A stretch of DNA of 64,000 nucleotides from the NCBI GenBank assembly GCA_041394945.1, contig JAWKHH010000003.1, forward strand, positions 992,001-1,056,000, in the 5' to 3' direction. Of this stretch, positions 45,278-54,746 are shown in pieces. Under the pieces are notes generated by a model. The model made no database searches, was not told the origin of the DNA, and saw only the letters and a program-made list of their open reading frames with translations. The translations under genes were made by a program, and so were the position numbers. Origin of the DNA: Bryobacteraceae bacterium (GTDB taxonomy: Bacteria > Acidobacteriota > Terriglobia > Bryobacterales > Bryobacteraceae). The number at the start of each line of letters is the position of its first letter. The first letter of the stretch is position 1.

Positions 45278-45871
45278 TTGCGGACCCTGATCATCCTGTG
45301 CGCGGCGCTGTGCCTGGGCGGCGGGGCGCGCGCTTCGGTACGGCTCGAGATCCACTACGGGGTGATTGAGAAGCTGCTTGCGCAGCAGATGCTCACCACC
45401 GAGGGGCGCAAGTACGTTCGTGGCGACGCGAAGTCGCGCTGCAGCTTCGCGTTTCTGAGCAATCCGAAGATCGCCGGGACGAAGGGCGGCGGACGGCTGG
45501 CGATCAGGACGCGTTTCACCGGGCGCTCCGCGCTCGATCTCTTCGGGAAGTGCATCGGGCTTGGCGACGATTTCAATGTCACCATCTACGCGACGCCGTA
45601 CTATGGCGGCGGGCGGCTGCGGTTCAAGGATGTCGATAGCGATGCGGGCGGACGCGACAGCCTGTATATCCGTCGCGTGCGAGCGGGGTTGAAGACGACT
45701 CTCGAGAGGGAGTTCGCCTACGGGCTCGAGGACGAAGCGCGCAAGATGCTGGAGGAACCACGTCCGGGGGCGTTCTACCGGCAGCAGCTTTCCAACTTCG
45801 AGGTGGCGTTCATCGAGGTGGGGGAGAAGTCCGTGGTGCTGCACATGGACTTCCGGCTTACGGTTCGCTGA
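45278..45871 (+). CDS. Exported protein of unknown function
   Basis: A 197-residue protein; TTG at 45278 begins a signal peptide (MRTLIILCAALCLGGGARAS). The mature part has amphipathic alternation (GRLAIRTRFTGRSALDLFG, FNVTIYATPYYGGGRLRF, NFEVAFIEVGEKSVVLHMDF) suggestive of a lipid- or ligand-binding beta-sheet fold. Two cysteines (KSRC and GKC) could pair. It starts 22 bases after the DUF4038 gene and is likely co-transcribed with it. Its 3' end overlaps the convergent HAD phosphatase gene by 14 bases. No family recognised with confidence. Confidence 0.75.
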   Translation: MRTLIILCAALCLGGGARASVRLEIHYGVIEKLLAQQMLTTEGRKYVRGDAKSRCSFAFLSNPKIAGTKGGGRLAIRTRFTGRSALDLFGKCIGLGDDFNVTIYATPYYGGGRLRFKDVDSDAGGRDSLYIRRVRAGLKTTLEREFAYGLEDEARKMLEEPRPGAFYRQQLSNFEVAFIEVGEKSVVLHMDFRLTVR

Positions 45872-46643
45872 GAGGCCAGCGGGCGGGGAGATCGGCGATG
45901 GAGTCCCAGACGGCGTCGGGGCGGATGCCGCGATCGAGATCGGCGGGGCGGTATTTCCCGGTTTTGACGAGGGCGGCTCTGAGTCCGGCTGTTTGGGCTC
46001 CGCGGACGTCGGACTCGATGTCGTCGCCGATCATCAGGATTTGGTTCGGGGGGAGCGCGAGACCCGCGGCGGCTTCGTGGAAGAAGGGCGCGGCGGGTTT
46101 TCCGAAGACGATGGGTTCGCGGCCGGTGGCGTGGGCGAGTGCGGCGACGAAGGGGGCGACGTCGAGCGAGATGCCGTCCGGCGCCATCCAGTAGCGTGTC
46201 ATGCCGAGGGCGATGAGGTGCGCTTGCGGGTTGTGGTGGAGGAGGCGGAAGGCGCGGTTGAGCGTGCGGTAGTCCCACTGGTCGCCGAGGTCGCCGATGA
46301 CGACGTGAGCCGCGCCCTGTTCGGCGGTGTCGCCGAGGGTGGGGATGCCGGCGAACTCGGGCCGCGCGGCGGGGCGGAGGAAGAGGGCGGCGGGGCCGGC
46401 GGCGGACCGGCGGAGGAAGGCGGCCGCGGCGACGGCGGGGGTGAGGATCTGGTCTTCGGTGGCGGGGATGCCGAAGGTGGCGAGCTTGGCGACGAGGGCG
46501 GCTCGGTCACGGGAAGAGGTGTTGGAGAGGAAGAGGTGGGGGATGTTGCGATGGCGGACCCAGGCGAGCGCGTCGGCGGCGCCGGGGAGGGGTTGGGCGG
46601 CGTTGTAGAGGACGCCGTCCATGTCGAGGAGCAGGGCTTGCAT
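45858..46643 (-). CDS. HAD-family phosphatase (class IIA, NagD-like)
   Basis: A 261-residue cytoplasmic HAD hydrolase. ATG at 46641-46643 is chosen because motif I begins at once: LLLDMDGVLYN with Asp7 and Asp9. Motif II is LSNTSSRD, motif III is the Lys in VFGKPAAPFF and motif IV is MIGDDIESDVRGAQ; the cap region lies between motifs II and III, as in class IIA. All catalytic residues are present. Substrate cannot be predicted; relatives dephosphorylate nucleotides, sugars or pyrophosphate-type compounds. Its upstream 67 bases contain two GTTGTACAAC palindromes, so it is likely under a dedicated regulator. Confidence 0.92.
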   Translation of the reverse strand: MQALLLDMDGVLYNAAQPLPGAADALAWVRHRNIPHLFLSNTSSRDRAALVAKLATFGIPATEDQILTPAVAAAAFLRRSAAGPAALFLRPAARPEFAGIPTLGDTAEQGAAHVVIGDLGDQWDYRTLNRAFRLLHHNPQAHLIALGMTRYWMAPDGISLDVAPFVAALAHATGREPIVFGKPAAPFFHEAAAGLALPPNQILMIGDDIESDVRGAQTAGLRAALVKTGKYRPADLDRGIRPDAVWDSIADLPARWPLSEP

Positions 46644-46653
46644 GCAACAAAAC

Positions 46654-46681
46654 TGTTGTACAACAGATTCGTTGTACAACA
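46654..46681. promoter_or_regulatory. Double-palindrome operator candidate upstream of the HAD phosphatase gene
   Basis: TGTTGTACAACA (46654-46665) is a perfect 12-bp palindrome, and GTTGTACAAC (46671-46680) repeats its core 16 bp away. They are bracketed by the inverted pair CAACAAA (46645-46651) and TTTGTTG (46684-46690). The whole array ends two bases before the HAD gene's ATG, so a bound regulator would block transcription or initiation. The regulator is not identified. Confidence 0.6.
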
Positions 46682-46709
46682 GCTTTGTTGGAGCGTAGAA
46701 TCTACGCCC

Positions 46710-49700
46710 TTACCAGACGAAGCGGCCGCTGAACTGAAGCTGGCGCCCGAACACGCCGCGCTTCTGCGAGACGATCTTTCCGAAGTTGGCGCTGTTGATG
46801 TTCGTGGTCGGGTCTTCGCCGGAGAACGAGTTCAGCAGGTTGTACGCCTCCATGCGGAGCTCGAACTTCAACCGGTTCTCCGGCAAGATGGAGAACTCCT
46901 TGGCGAGGGTGGTGTCGAAGTTCACGAATCGCGGTCCCTTCACGTTGTCGAACTGAAGGGGGTTGGAGCGCCGGGTGAAGGCGGGGAGGAGCGAGAACTT
47001 CGAGGTGTCGAACCACTGGCCGTTGGTGGGGTTATCGAGCGCGGGGTCGCCGCTCACCTGCATTCCGCCGAAGCGGAGGTAGATGCCGGAGTTGTAGGTG
47101 AACAGGGTCGAGAGGGCCCAGCCGCCAACGATGGCATCCGCGGCCCGATGCATGTCGGAGCCGAAGCGGCGGCCGTGGCCGATGGGGAGTTCGTAGATGG
47201 CCGCGCCGGTGAGCCGGTGGCGTGCGTTGGTTGCCGGCTGCCAGGTCAGGTTGCTGGTGAAGTAGTCCTGCTCGTCGTAGAACTCTTCGTTCCGTTCGCG
47301 GTTGTAGTTGTAGCCGATCACGAAGTTGAATCCGTTGACGAACGGCCGCTGGAACTGCATCTGGAGCGCACGGTAGCGGTTGCGGCGTCCGCCGATCAGC
47401 GTTTCGTTGAGCGCGGAGTACTGCGGATAGGGCCGCAGCAGTTGCGACACGGCTACGCGGCGCTGGGTGCGAAGCTGACCGGGGAACGTGGCGGCCGGCT
47501 GGCCGAAGAAGGGATTGTCCACCGGGGTCGAGATCTCGTTGCCCACCGAGTAGCCGATCCGCGGGTCGATCTGGTTGCGGTCGTAGGTGTAGGGCTGGTT
47601 GCGCCCCATGTTCATGAAGAACGTGATGTCCGCGACGATTCGGCCGGGCAGTTGGCGTTGGAGGCTGAAGTTGAAGCGGTCGTTCACGCCGGGGTTGAAA
47701 TCCTGTTGATACCAGGTGGCGCCGCCGCCGAGGTTGGTGTAGCGCCCGAGTGACTTGCCGCTGACGGGCACCAGGCCGCCGGGATAAGGGTCGCTGAGCG
47801 TCTGCTGCGGGACGCCCTGCAGCGGGGCGATGGTATTGGTGCGCGCGTCGAAGCCGGGATAGGGAACGCTGCCCAGGATGTTGAGGCCGTCGACGAGCGT
47901 CGCCGGAACGATGTAACGGGCGAAGCCGATGCGCAGGGCGGTGTTGTCGTCAATGCGCCAGGCGAGCCCGGCACGCGGCAGGAACAGGTTTCTCGGCGCG
48001 TTCCAGGACCATGGGGTGTTTTCGTCTGTGAACACCCACGCGCCGTTATAGGTGGGGTTGGCTCCTAGCGCGCTGGCCGCCGCCGGCAGTTGGATGCCCT
48101 GCAGTTCCGCGATCGGATTGGTCAGGTCAAGCAGGCGCGACATGCGGTAGGTGGGGTCGCGGAGGGCGCTGAAGTACTCGTAGCGCATGCCGACGTTGAG
48201 CGTCAGCCGCGGCGTGATTTTGAAGTCGTCGTGAATGAATACGCCAGTGAAACTGTTGCGGGGCCGTTGGATCGGGATCGATTGGATGTTGGAATTCTGA
48301 TCGAGCGCACCGAGCAGGAAGGTGGCCCAGCCATGGCCGCTGGTGCGGATGTTGGGCCGGACATAGGTATCGGTGGTGAGCTCGGGGCGGACGTCGAAGG
48401 CCATCGGGCGCGGTCGCGAGGCGGCCACTCGTTCCTTTCGGTACTCGCCGCCGATCTTCCAGTAGTGCCGGCCTTGGCTCTTCGACATCTTCGTCTGGAA
48501 GTTATAGGAATTGGGCTCCTGGAACCAGTAGCCAGACTTGCCGAGCACGGTGTTGGTGCCCGTCGTGCGTACGGTGACGCCGGGATAGTAGATCGCCGGC
48601 AGATCACCGAGGTATGGCTTGTACCAGGAGTTGCCGCCCCAGAAGCGCTGCAAATCCTGCTCGCTGAGTTCGGCAGAGGGCACCCCGAAGGAGTCGACGA
48701 TCGAGTTGTAGGCGCCGCGAACGTTGAACACCGTGGACGCGTTCAGCGTATAGACAACGTCGCCGGAGAAGCTGCGCGAGTGCCGGGTGGACCCGTCGAC
48801 CGCCTGGGCGGGCGAGCCGCCGGTGTAGTCGTCCGCGCCAGTGAACGTTTTGAACTGTGTATAGCGGCCGAAGGCCTTCAGCTTGTCGGAGATGTTCCAA
48901 TCTACGCGTTCGGAGAGGTTCCAGTAGCGGAAGCGGTTGGCGTAGCCGATGATGAAGTTGTCCACCGCGGCCGGGCCCTGACCGGGACCATTGGACTGCC
49001 ACAGGTCGCCGACGAAGACCTTGGCGGTGGGGTCGATGCGCGAGGCGGGGATCATGTTGCCGGCGAATGGCTGCCGCGTGATGGTGGAGCCTTGCGTCTG
49101 CGTCGTCCACGGGTCGTAGATTGCGGAGAGCGCGCCTCCGGGCGTGAGGGACTGGGAGAAGTCGCCGTTTCGTTCGAGTTGGGAGGGTAGCGTGGCGCGA
49201 AGCGCGCGAGGCTCGATGGTGCGCCACCCTTCGTAGGAGAAGAAGCTGAAGAGCTTGTTCTTGAGGACAGGCGCGCCGACGGTAGCGCCCCAGACGTGCT
49301 GGCGGGTGAGGTTCTCGGCGCGGTTGACGCGATTCGCCATCGCATTGAACACAGGGTTGCGGCCAAGATAGTAGGCGGTGCCATGCAGATCGTTAGTGCC
49401 GGATTTCATCGAGACGCTGAGCACGCCTCCGGCCGAATGACCGAACTCGGCGTCCACGGCGTTCTGCTGCAGGTTCACTTCCTGCACGGAATCCATGGGC
49501 GGTGTGTAGCTTGACTTCTGCGTCGTCATTGATGGCGCGCCATCGAGAATGATGTCGTTCTTCGTGCTCGTGTTCCCGCCGACGTCGAACTGGGAAGCAG
49601 CCCAGTGATGGAACGGGCTCTGCTCGGTGGAGGAACGAATCACGGTAGCCGGGTTCAGCGACACCAGCAGGAACGGGTTGCGGTGAATGATGGGCAGCGT

Positions 49701-50135
49701 GTTCGCCATCTTCGTGTCCAGCGTCATCGCCATCGTGGTCGTATTGAACTGGACGGCGACCGGCGACGCTTCTACGGTGACGGACTCGGTGGTGGCGCCG
49801 ACTTCGAGCGCGGCGTTGACGGTGATGTCGCCACGGGCCTGCACCAGAATGTTGCGCTGGACGAATTTGCGGAAGCCTTCCAGTTCGACGGTGACGGTGT
49901 AGGAGCCAGGATTGACGAAGTCGAACAGATACTGGCCGGTCTGGCCGGTGGTCTGATTGGCCGTCACGCCGGTGTTGTCGTTGGTGAGGGTGACGCTGGC
50001 TCCGGCAACCACCGCGCCGGTGGAGTCGGCGATAACGCCCTGGAGCTTGGCTCGGGTGTCCTGCGCGGCGGCGGAGCTTGCGAAAACGATTGCGGCACAT
50101 CCCAGGGCCGCGATACGGACGGGGTAGATCATCAT
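46710..50135 (-). CDS. TonB-dependent-receptor-like outer-membrane protein with carboxypeptidase-regulatory domain
   Basis: A 1141-residue outer-membrane protein of the Oar/CarboxypepD-reg receptor type expanded in Acidobacteria. Signal peptide 1-24 (RIAALGCAAIVFASSAAAQ). Residues 27-110 form the CnaB-like domain (GVIADSTGAVVAGASVTLTN, GQYLFDFVNPGSYTVTVEL). A plug-like region follows (FDVGGNTSTKNDIILDGAPS; VQEVNLQQNAVDAEFGHSAG), then a long barrel with many aromatic beta strands, ending in QFSGRFVW with a terminal aromatic residue as expected for barrel insertion. No TonB box is evident. Probably imports oligosaccharides or peptides; substrate unknown. It is divergent from the LRR gene. Confidence 0.92.
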   Translation of the reverse strand: MMIYPVRIAALGCAAIVFASSAAAQDTRAKLQGVIADSTGAVVAGASVTLTNDNTGVTANQTTGQTGQYLFDFVNPGSYTVTVELEGFRKFVQRNILVQARGDITVNAALEVGATTESVTVEASPVAVQFNTTTMAMTLDTKMANTLPIIHRNPFLLVSLNPATVIRSSTEQSPFHHWAASQFDVGGNTSTKNDIILDGAPSMTTQKSSYTPPMDSVQEVNLQQNAVDAEFGHSAGGVLSVSMKSGTNDLHGTAYYLGRNPVFNAMANRVNRAENLTRQHVWGATVGAPVLKNKLFSFFSYEGWRTIEPRALRATLPSQLERNGDFSQSLTPGGALSAIYDPWTTQTQGSTITRQPFAGNMIPASRIDPTAKVFVGDLWQSNGPGQGPAAVDNFIIGYANRFRYWNLSERVDWNISDKLKAFGRYTQFKTFTGADDYTGGSPAQAVDGSTRHSRSFSGDVVYTLNASTVFNVRGAYNSIVDSFGVPSAELSEQDLQRFWGGNSWYKPYLGDLPAIYYPGVTVRTTGTNTVLGKSGYWFQEPNSYNFQTKMSKSQGRHYWKIGGEYRKERVAASRPRPMAFDVRPELTTDTYVRPNIRTSGHGWATFLLGALDQNSNIQSIPIQRPRNSFTGVFIHDDFKITPRLTLNVGMRYEYFSALRDPTYRMSRLLDLTNPIAELQGIQLPAAASALGANPTYNGAWVFTDENTPWSWNAPRNLFLPRAGLAWRIDDNTALRIGFARYIVPATLVDGLNILGSVPYPGFDARTNTIAPLQGVPQQTLSDPYPGGLVPVSGKSLGRYTNLGGGATWYQQDFNPGVNDRFNFSLQRQLPGRIVADITFFMNMGRNQPYTYDRNQIDPRIGYSVGNEISTPVDNPFFGQPAATFPGQLRTQRRVAVSQLLRPYPQYSALNETLIGGRRNRYRALQMQFQRPFVNGFNFVIGYNYNRERNEEFYDEQDYFTSNLTWQPATNARHRLTGAAIYELPIGHGRRFGSDMHRAADAIVGGWALSTLFTYNSGIYLRFGGMQVSGDPALDNPTNGQWFDTSKFSLLPAFTRRSNPLQFDNVKGPRFVNFDTTLAKEFSILPENRLKFELRMEAYNLLNSFSGEDPTTNINSANFGKIVSQKRGVFGRQLQFSGRFVW

Positions 50136-50143
50136 TTAGCTTT

Positions 50144-50169
50144 CTTAACCTCTCTGAGGAATGGTTAAG
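50144..50169. promoter_or_regulatory. Inverted repeat between the receptor gene and the LRR gene
   Basis: CTTAACC (50144-50150) and GGTTAAG (50163-50169) form a 7-bp inverted repeat with a 12-base spacer, midway between the divergent starts at 50135 and 50252. It could be an operator serving either gene. No regulator is encoded nearby. Confidence 0.35.
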
Positions 50170-50251
50170 AGTGTATCACAATAAAGGCGATCTGGTAGAG
50201 CATTGCCGGCGGATGCGGAGTGGTTTTATGATCTGTAAACAGGAGGCGCCG

Positions 50252-51088
50252 ATGCACAGAAGATCGCTGGGAATCGCCGTTTTCGCGCTCGGGTGGACCT
50301 TTTCACCCGGCGCTACCGCGGCGCAAGAGCCGTTGTTTCCAGACCCGGAACTGGAGGCGCTGGTGCGCCAGTCCGTGTTCTCCAAGCGCGACAACAAGCA
50401 GCCGTTGACTGCCGAGGACGTGAAATCGATCTCAACCTTGACGGCGCGCGGCAAGGCGATCAAGAGCCTCGAGGGCCTGGAGAAATGCACGGCGCTCGCG
50501 ATGCTCGAGATTTTCGACGGACAGGTGACGGACCTGACGCCAATCGCGAATCTGACCAACATCCAGTCACTCACGTTCAAGAACAACCGGATCGCCGACG
50601 CGGCTCCGCTCGCCGGTTTGACGAAGTTGCAGTACATCGATCTCAGCGGAAACCAGATCGCGAGCGCACAGCCGTTCTCGAAGCTCGAGGCGCTGAATTC
50701 GCTGTTTCTCTCCGGGAATAAGATCGCGGACGCCGCCCCTCTGGCGGGGCTGAAGCGGCTATGGTCGCTGTACCTGGATGGCAATCATGTGAAGGACGTG
50801 ACCGCACTAGGAGGGCTGAAGAACCTTTCCTCGCTCGACCTGCGCGGCAATAGGATCACGAGCGTGGCGGCGCTCAGTGGGCTGAACAACCTGAAGTACC
50901 TGATGCTTGACGGGAACCCGTTGAGGGACATCGCGCCGTTGATCGCGATGGCGAAGAAGGACGGAGAGGGAGAGAAGCGTTTCGCACCCTTCTGGCAGGT
51001 TTACCTGATCGGGTGCCCGATTCCGATAGCGCAGGCGGCGGAGCTCCGCAAGTTCGTGCACACGGTTGTGACCGAGAAGCGGAACTAG
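50252..51088 (+). CDS. Exported leucine-rich-repeat protein
   Basis: A 278-residue protein. ATG at 50252 is chosen because AGGAGG (50241-50246) lies five bases upstream; it begins a signal peptide (HRRSLGIAVFALGWTFSPGA). Residues about 70-245 hold seven or eight 22-residue LRRs of the SDS22/internalin type (IDLSGNQIASAQPFSKLEAL; LYLDGNHVKDVTALGGL; LDLRGNRITSVAALSGL). An N-terminal helical cap (DPELEALVRQSVF, LTAEDVKSI) is as in internalins. No anchor is seen, so it is periplasmic or secreted and probably binds a protein. Divergent from the receptor gene. Confidence 0.9.
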   Translation: MHRRSLGIAVFALGWTFSPGATAAQEPLFPDPELEALVRQSVFSKRDNKQPLTAEDVKSISTLTARGKAIKSLEGLEKCTALAMLEIFDGQVTDLTPIANLTNIQSLTFKNNRIADAAPLAGLTKLQYIDLSGNQIASAQPFSKLEALNSLFLSGNKIADAAPLAGLKRLWSLYLDGNHVKDVTALGGLKNLSSLDLRGNRITSVAALSGLNNLKYLMLDGNPLRDIAPLIAMAKKDGEGEKRFAPFWQVYLIGCPIPIAQAAELRKFVHTVVTEKRN

Positions 51089-51098
51089 CGATCCGGGC

Positions 51099-52532
51099 TT
51101 ACTTCGCGCCGATGCGGAACAACTGGTTCCGGTTGGCGATGAACAGGCTCCCGTTGGCGGCGACGATACTGCCATAGACGGAACTGCCCATGTTGCCCTC
51201 GAACAACACTTCCTTCGTCTTGCCATGCTTGAGGATGACGACGTCGCCGTCCTCATCGCCGAGGTACACCTTGCCGTCGACGATGTATGGCGAAGACCAG
51301 ACCGCGGCCAGCATGTCGTGCTTCCAGAACTCCTTGCCGGTAGCGGCGTCGAGCGCGTGGAGGAAACCGGAGAAGTCGGCGTAGTAGAGGATGCCGTCCT
51401 GGATCGCTCCGGTGGAGATGGAGCGGCGGATGTCGGAGAAGTGCCAGATGCGGCCGGACTCGGTGATATCGCCGCGCTTGCTTGCGTCGATGCAATAGAG
51501 GTGTCCGACGCCTTCGCCGTGTTCCGGGTCCTGGCCGTTGGCGATGTAGACTTTGTTGTCGTAAATCACCGGCGTGGAGATCACCTCGTTGCGGGTTTTC
51601 GGCCAGACGGAGTCCTTCGGGTTGGTATCGAACTCCCAAAGCTTCTTGCCGGTTTCCACTTCGTAGCCGCGCACCTTACCGTCGCCCTGCGCGGAAACGA
51701 CTTGCATCACATCGCCCACCTTGCCGACCGCCGGCGAGGACCATTGTCCGTGTAGGATGTTCTCACCGACCGAGTTGTCCTCCCACACCGCCTTGCCGGT
51801 GTCTTTGTTGATCGCGACGATGGCCGGAGCGCGCGGCGAGGGGATGTTGACATGGCTTTCGTCGTGACCGTTGGCGGTCATCACGATGATCATGTCGCCG
51901 TAGGGCACGGGCGAGGAATTGGCGAGGTTGTGTGGAAACACGCCAAGTTCCTCCATCATGTCGAGCTTCCAGACGATGTCGGAATTCTGTTCGCCGGTGA
52001 GCTTCTCGTCCTTGTACGGCCCGTCGTTTTCCTTGTCGCGGAAGCCTTCGGTGTCGAGGCAGACGACCTCGGCGCGGTTGTTGACGTAGTAGAGACGGTT
52101 GCCCATCACCAGCGGTGAGGAGGCGACACCTTGGAAGGGCCAATCGTTCACGCGGCCGGCGGCCAGCTTCTCATTCGTATCCTGCCAAAGGAACTCTCCG
52201 GTCTTCTCGTCGAACGCCATGAGCACGCCGCGGTCGCCGGGCTGCTTGGGGTCGCGCATGCCTTCGTTGTTCGTGCCGACGAAGACCTTGCCGCCTGCCA
52301 CGGTCGGGTTCCCGTAGCTTTGCGAACCGAGCGTGGCCATCCAGGCGATGTTGCGCTTGGTCTCGACGTCCCAGGACGCAGGAGCGTTCTTCATGCCGGA
52401 AACCATGTTCCGGTCCGGCGTGCCGCCCCACATGGGCCAGTCGCCGGTGCCTGGATCGCCAGCCGGGAGGGGGGCCGAGAGTGTCAGGGCACAAAGTGCC
52501 GCAAGGAATCGGGTCAGGTTGAGGTTGCGCAT
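51099..52532 (-). CDS. Secreted PQQ-like beta-propeller protein
   Basis: A 477-residue exported protein: signal peptide LTRFLAALCALTLSAPLPAG, then GDWPMWGGTPDRNMVSGMKN, a start typical of quinoprotein-like propellers. Repeats include GVLMAFDEKTGEFLWQD, PAIVAINKDTGKAVWEDN, GYEVETGKKLWEFD and LHALDAATGKEFWKHD. It lacks haem motifs and clear dehydrogenase residues. It is last in a leftward operon, 12 bases after the longer PQQ-like protein, with which it shares the N-terminal blade pattern. Confidence 0.9.
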   Translation of the reverse strand: MRNLNLTRFLAALCALTLSAPLPAGDPGTGDWPMWGGTPDRNMVSGMKNAPASWDVETKRNIAWMATLGSQSYGNPTVAGGKVFVGTNNEGMRDPKQPGDRGVLMAFDEKTGEFLWQDTNEKLAAGRVNDWPFQGVASSPLVMGNRLYYVNNRAEVVCLDTEGFRDKENDGPYKDEKLTGEQNSDIVWKLDMMEELGVFPHNLANSSPVPYGDMIIVMTANGHDESHVNIPSPRAPAIVAINKDTGKAVWEDNSVGENILHGQWSSPAVGKVGDVMQVVSAQGDGKVRGYEVETGKKLWEFDTNPKDSVWPKTRNEVISTPVIYDNKVYIANGQDPEHGEGVGHLYCIDASKRGDITESGRIWHFSDIRRSISTGAIQDGILYYADFSGFLHALDAATGKEFWKHDMLAAVWSSPYIVDGKVYLGDEDGDVVILKHGKTKEVLFEGNMGSSVYGSIVAANGSLFIANRNQLFRIGAK

Positions 52533-52544
52533 GCGGGTTACTCG

Positions 52545-54746
52545 TTACTGATTGGCTGTCACCTGGATGTTGTCGACGAAGACTTCAAATGGTGCGTCGG
52601 TGTAGATGCCGGGCGCGCCTTCGCGGTTTCCAATTGGATCGATGCGTTCGACGATCCACTCGGCAGGTTCGGGTTCGGAGGCCGGCCACGCTTTTCCCTG
52701 CGCTTTCACCTGGCCGCCGGGCAGGTTCTCGACACGCAGTTTCATCCGGTACCAGGTGTCCTTGTTCCAGTTGAACTTCTTCGCCTCGGTGCGCGTGGTT
52801 TCCGGCTGCCAGGAGTCGAGTTCGATCCGCTGGTGGTTGCCGGTGAGCACCAGTTGATAGCGCTGGGCCACGACTCCGGCGTCGCCCATCTGGCGGCGTT
52901 TCTCGGTGGCGCGCACATCGGCCTGGATCGTGTAATCGTGCTCGTCGTTGTTGCCAAACGTGGAACGGGCGCGCTTGGTGAAGGGGTTGTCGGCGAGCTT
53001 CACCAGCACCTTGTTCCCTTCCAGTTCGCGGATCTGGTACTTGCCGGTGGTGTTGAGCCAATGCTTGGGCGGCGCGCCGGGTGCATAGGAATCGAAGTTC
53101 TCGTTAAACGGAATGCCGGGCAGCACGCGCGCACGGGCCGTGGCCGTAATGGCGCCGGCCGTAGCCTTGATCACGCCGGCCTGCGCGCCCGAAGCCGGAG
53201 CCGTGTAGGCGCCATCCGTTCCGATGGCGCCGCCGAGGCCTTCGAGGGCAAACTGCGCTTTCTCTTCACGGATGAAGTTGGCGTGCTCATCGAAAAGCCG
53301 CACACGGAAGCGGACCTTTTCTCCCGGACGCAGATTCGCTTCCGCGGGAACCACCAGCGCGGATGCCGGCGCACCCGGGGTGACGCGGGCCGGACGGGCC
53401 GGAGCCGCGCGCGACGCCTGCTTCCTGCCGAAGCAGTAGATCGCCTTCTGGGAAACGAAATAAACGCGGCCGTTGGAAATCGCCGGCGAGGCCGTGATCT
53501 GCTCGATGTCGTCGTTGCTCTTTTCGAGCTCGACGTGGCTGAGCACTTCCACGCCCTCGCGCGAGGGCTTCAGAATGTAGAATCGGCCGTTCTCGTTGCC
53601 GACGTAAAGCTTGCCGTCAGCGAGCACGGGCGAGGCTTTCTGAATGGTGCCGAGGTTCTTCTTCCAGAGTTGCTTGCCGGAATTGACGTCGTAGGCGAAC
53701 AGGTTGCTGCCGTTATCGATGATGTAGAGGATGTCGCCTTCGAGCACCGGCGAAGAGAACCCGAACTGCACCCCCTCATGGCGCCAGAGCATCTGGTTGG
53801 GTTTGATCTCGCCCTTGGCGTTGAGGTCCACGGCTCCGAGCAGGCCCATTTCGTTGGACTCGAGGTTCTCTTCCGAGTGGCTGACCACCACCTTGTTCTG
53901 GAACACAGCGACGCCGGTATTCACCCCGCGCTTGGACATGTAGAACTTCCAAATTGGCTCGCCGGTGTGCGCCTTGATCGCGTGGATGGTGCCGTCGCCG
54001 CCGCCGGCGATGAGCACGCGCGTGCCGCCGTGATCCACGATGATGGGCGGCGAATAAGTAGTGTCGAAGGGTCGTCCGCCCGGGGTGCTCACGTACACGG
54101 TCTCGCCGGTCTTCTTATCGAACGCCATGAAGCGGTGCGCAGCTCGCGCGGTTTCGCCCCACGCGGTAGTGACGCTCGAGACAATCACGATATCGCCTTC
54201 GATGATCGGCGAGACGGTGCGGCCGCCATGGGTGGTGACGATGCCGAAATCTTCGACCATCGACCGTTCCCAGATCTTCTTGCCCTCGGGCGTTACGGCA
54301 AGCACCGTGCCACCGCCGCCGAAGACGTAGACGTTGCCGGTCTCGGGATCCACCGACGGCGCCGACCAGGCGATGCGATGCGGCGGCACGTCGCTGTGAT
54401 AGACGTTGTACTTGTATTCCCAAAGCACCTTGCCAGTGTCGGCGTCCAGGGCCATGAGCCGCTCCTGAAGCGTAACGCCTTCGCCGGCCGGGTTGAGCAC
54501 GTAGACACGGCCGTTGTGGACCACCGGCGTGGAGCGGCCGCCATATGGGGCTTTCCACGTCATCGTGTCGAGGGACACTTTGTCCGGAAGGCTCTTCTCC
54601 GGGGAGCGGCCATCACGATTCGGGCCGCGGTAGTCGGTCCAGTCACCGGCCACGGCGGAAGCCGCCAGCAGCGAGCAGGCGCCGAGGATGTTGAAGAAGC
54701 GAAACAAAAGGCGGGCAGTCATCGTCGGATTCCAGACCTTCATCAT
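52545..54746 (-). CDS. Secreted PQQ-like propeller protein with C-terminal jelly-roll domain
   Basis: About 733 residues. The start at 54744-54746 (MMKVWNPTMTARLLFRFFNI) gives a signal peptide; an ATG at 54720-54722 is an equally plausible start. Residues about 30-430 are PQQ-like blades (GDWTDYRGPNRDGRSP at the mature N-terminus; RLMALDADTGKVLWEYKY; LFAYDVNSGKQLWKKN). Residues 450-540 look Ig-like (VPAEANLRPGEKVRFRVRLF). The last 190 residues (PFNENFDSYAPGAPPKHW, GVYTD-type and FEVFVDNIQV patterns) resemble a laminin-G/DUF1080-like carbohydrate-binding jelly roll. No haem motif. Middle gene of the glycosyltransferase-PQQ-PQQ operon. Confidence 0.88.
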   Translation of the reverse strand: MMKVWNPTMTARLLFRFFNILGACSLLAASAVAGDWTDYRGPNRDGRSPEKSLPDKVSLDTMTWKAPYGGRSTPVVHNGRVYVLNPAGEGVTLQERLMALDADTGKVLWEYKYNVYHSDVPPHRIAWSAPSVDPETGNVYVFGGGGTVLAVTPEGKKIWERSMVEDFGIVTTHGGRTVSPIIEGDIVIVSSVTTAWGETARAAHRFMAFDKKTGETVYVSTPGGRPFDTTYSPPIIVDHGGTRVLIAGGGDGTIHAIKAHTGEPIWKFYMSKRGVNTGVAVFQNKVVVSHSEENLESNEMGLLGAVDLNAKGEIKPNQMLWRHEGVQFGFSSPVLEGDILYIIDNGSNLFAYDVNSGKQLWKKNLGTIQKASPVLADGKLYVGNENGRFYILKPSREGVEVLSHVELEKSNDDIEQITASPAISNGRVYFVSQKAIYCFGRKQASRAAPARPARVTPGAPASALVVPAEANLRPGEKVRFRVRLFDEHANFIREEKAQFALEGLGGAIGTDGAYTAPASGAQAGVIKATAGAITATARARVLPGIPFNENFDSYAPGAPPKHWLNTTGKYQIRELEGNKVLVKLADNPFTKRARSTFGNNDEHDYTIQADVRATEKRRQMGDAGVVAQRYQLVLTGNHQRIELDSWQPETTRTEAKKFNWNKDTWYRMKLRVENLPGGQVKAQGKAWPASEPEPAEWIVERIDPIGNREGAPGIYTDAPFEVFVDNIQVTANQ

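Noticed and set aside
45993..47753. A 586-codon open frame on the plus strand
   Set aside because: It crosses the HAD phosphatase and the receptor gene, both well-supported on the minus strand, and is rich in Gly/Glu/Arg without pattern.
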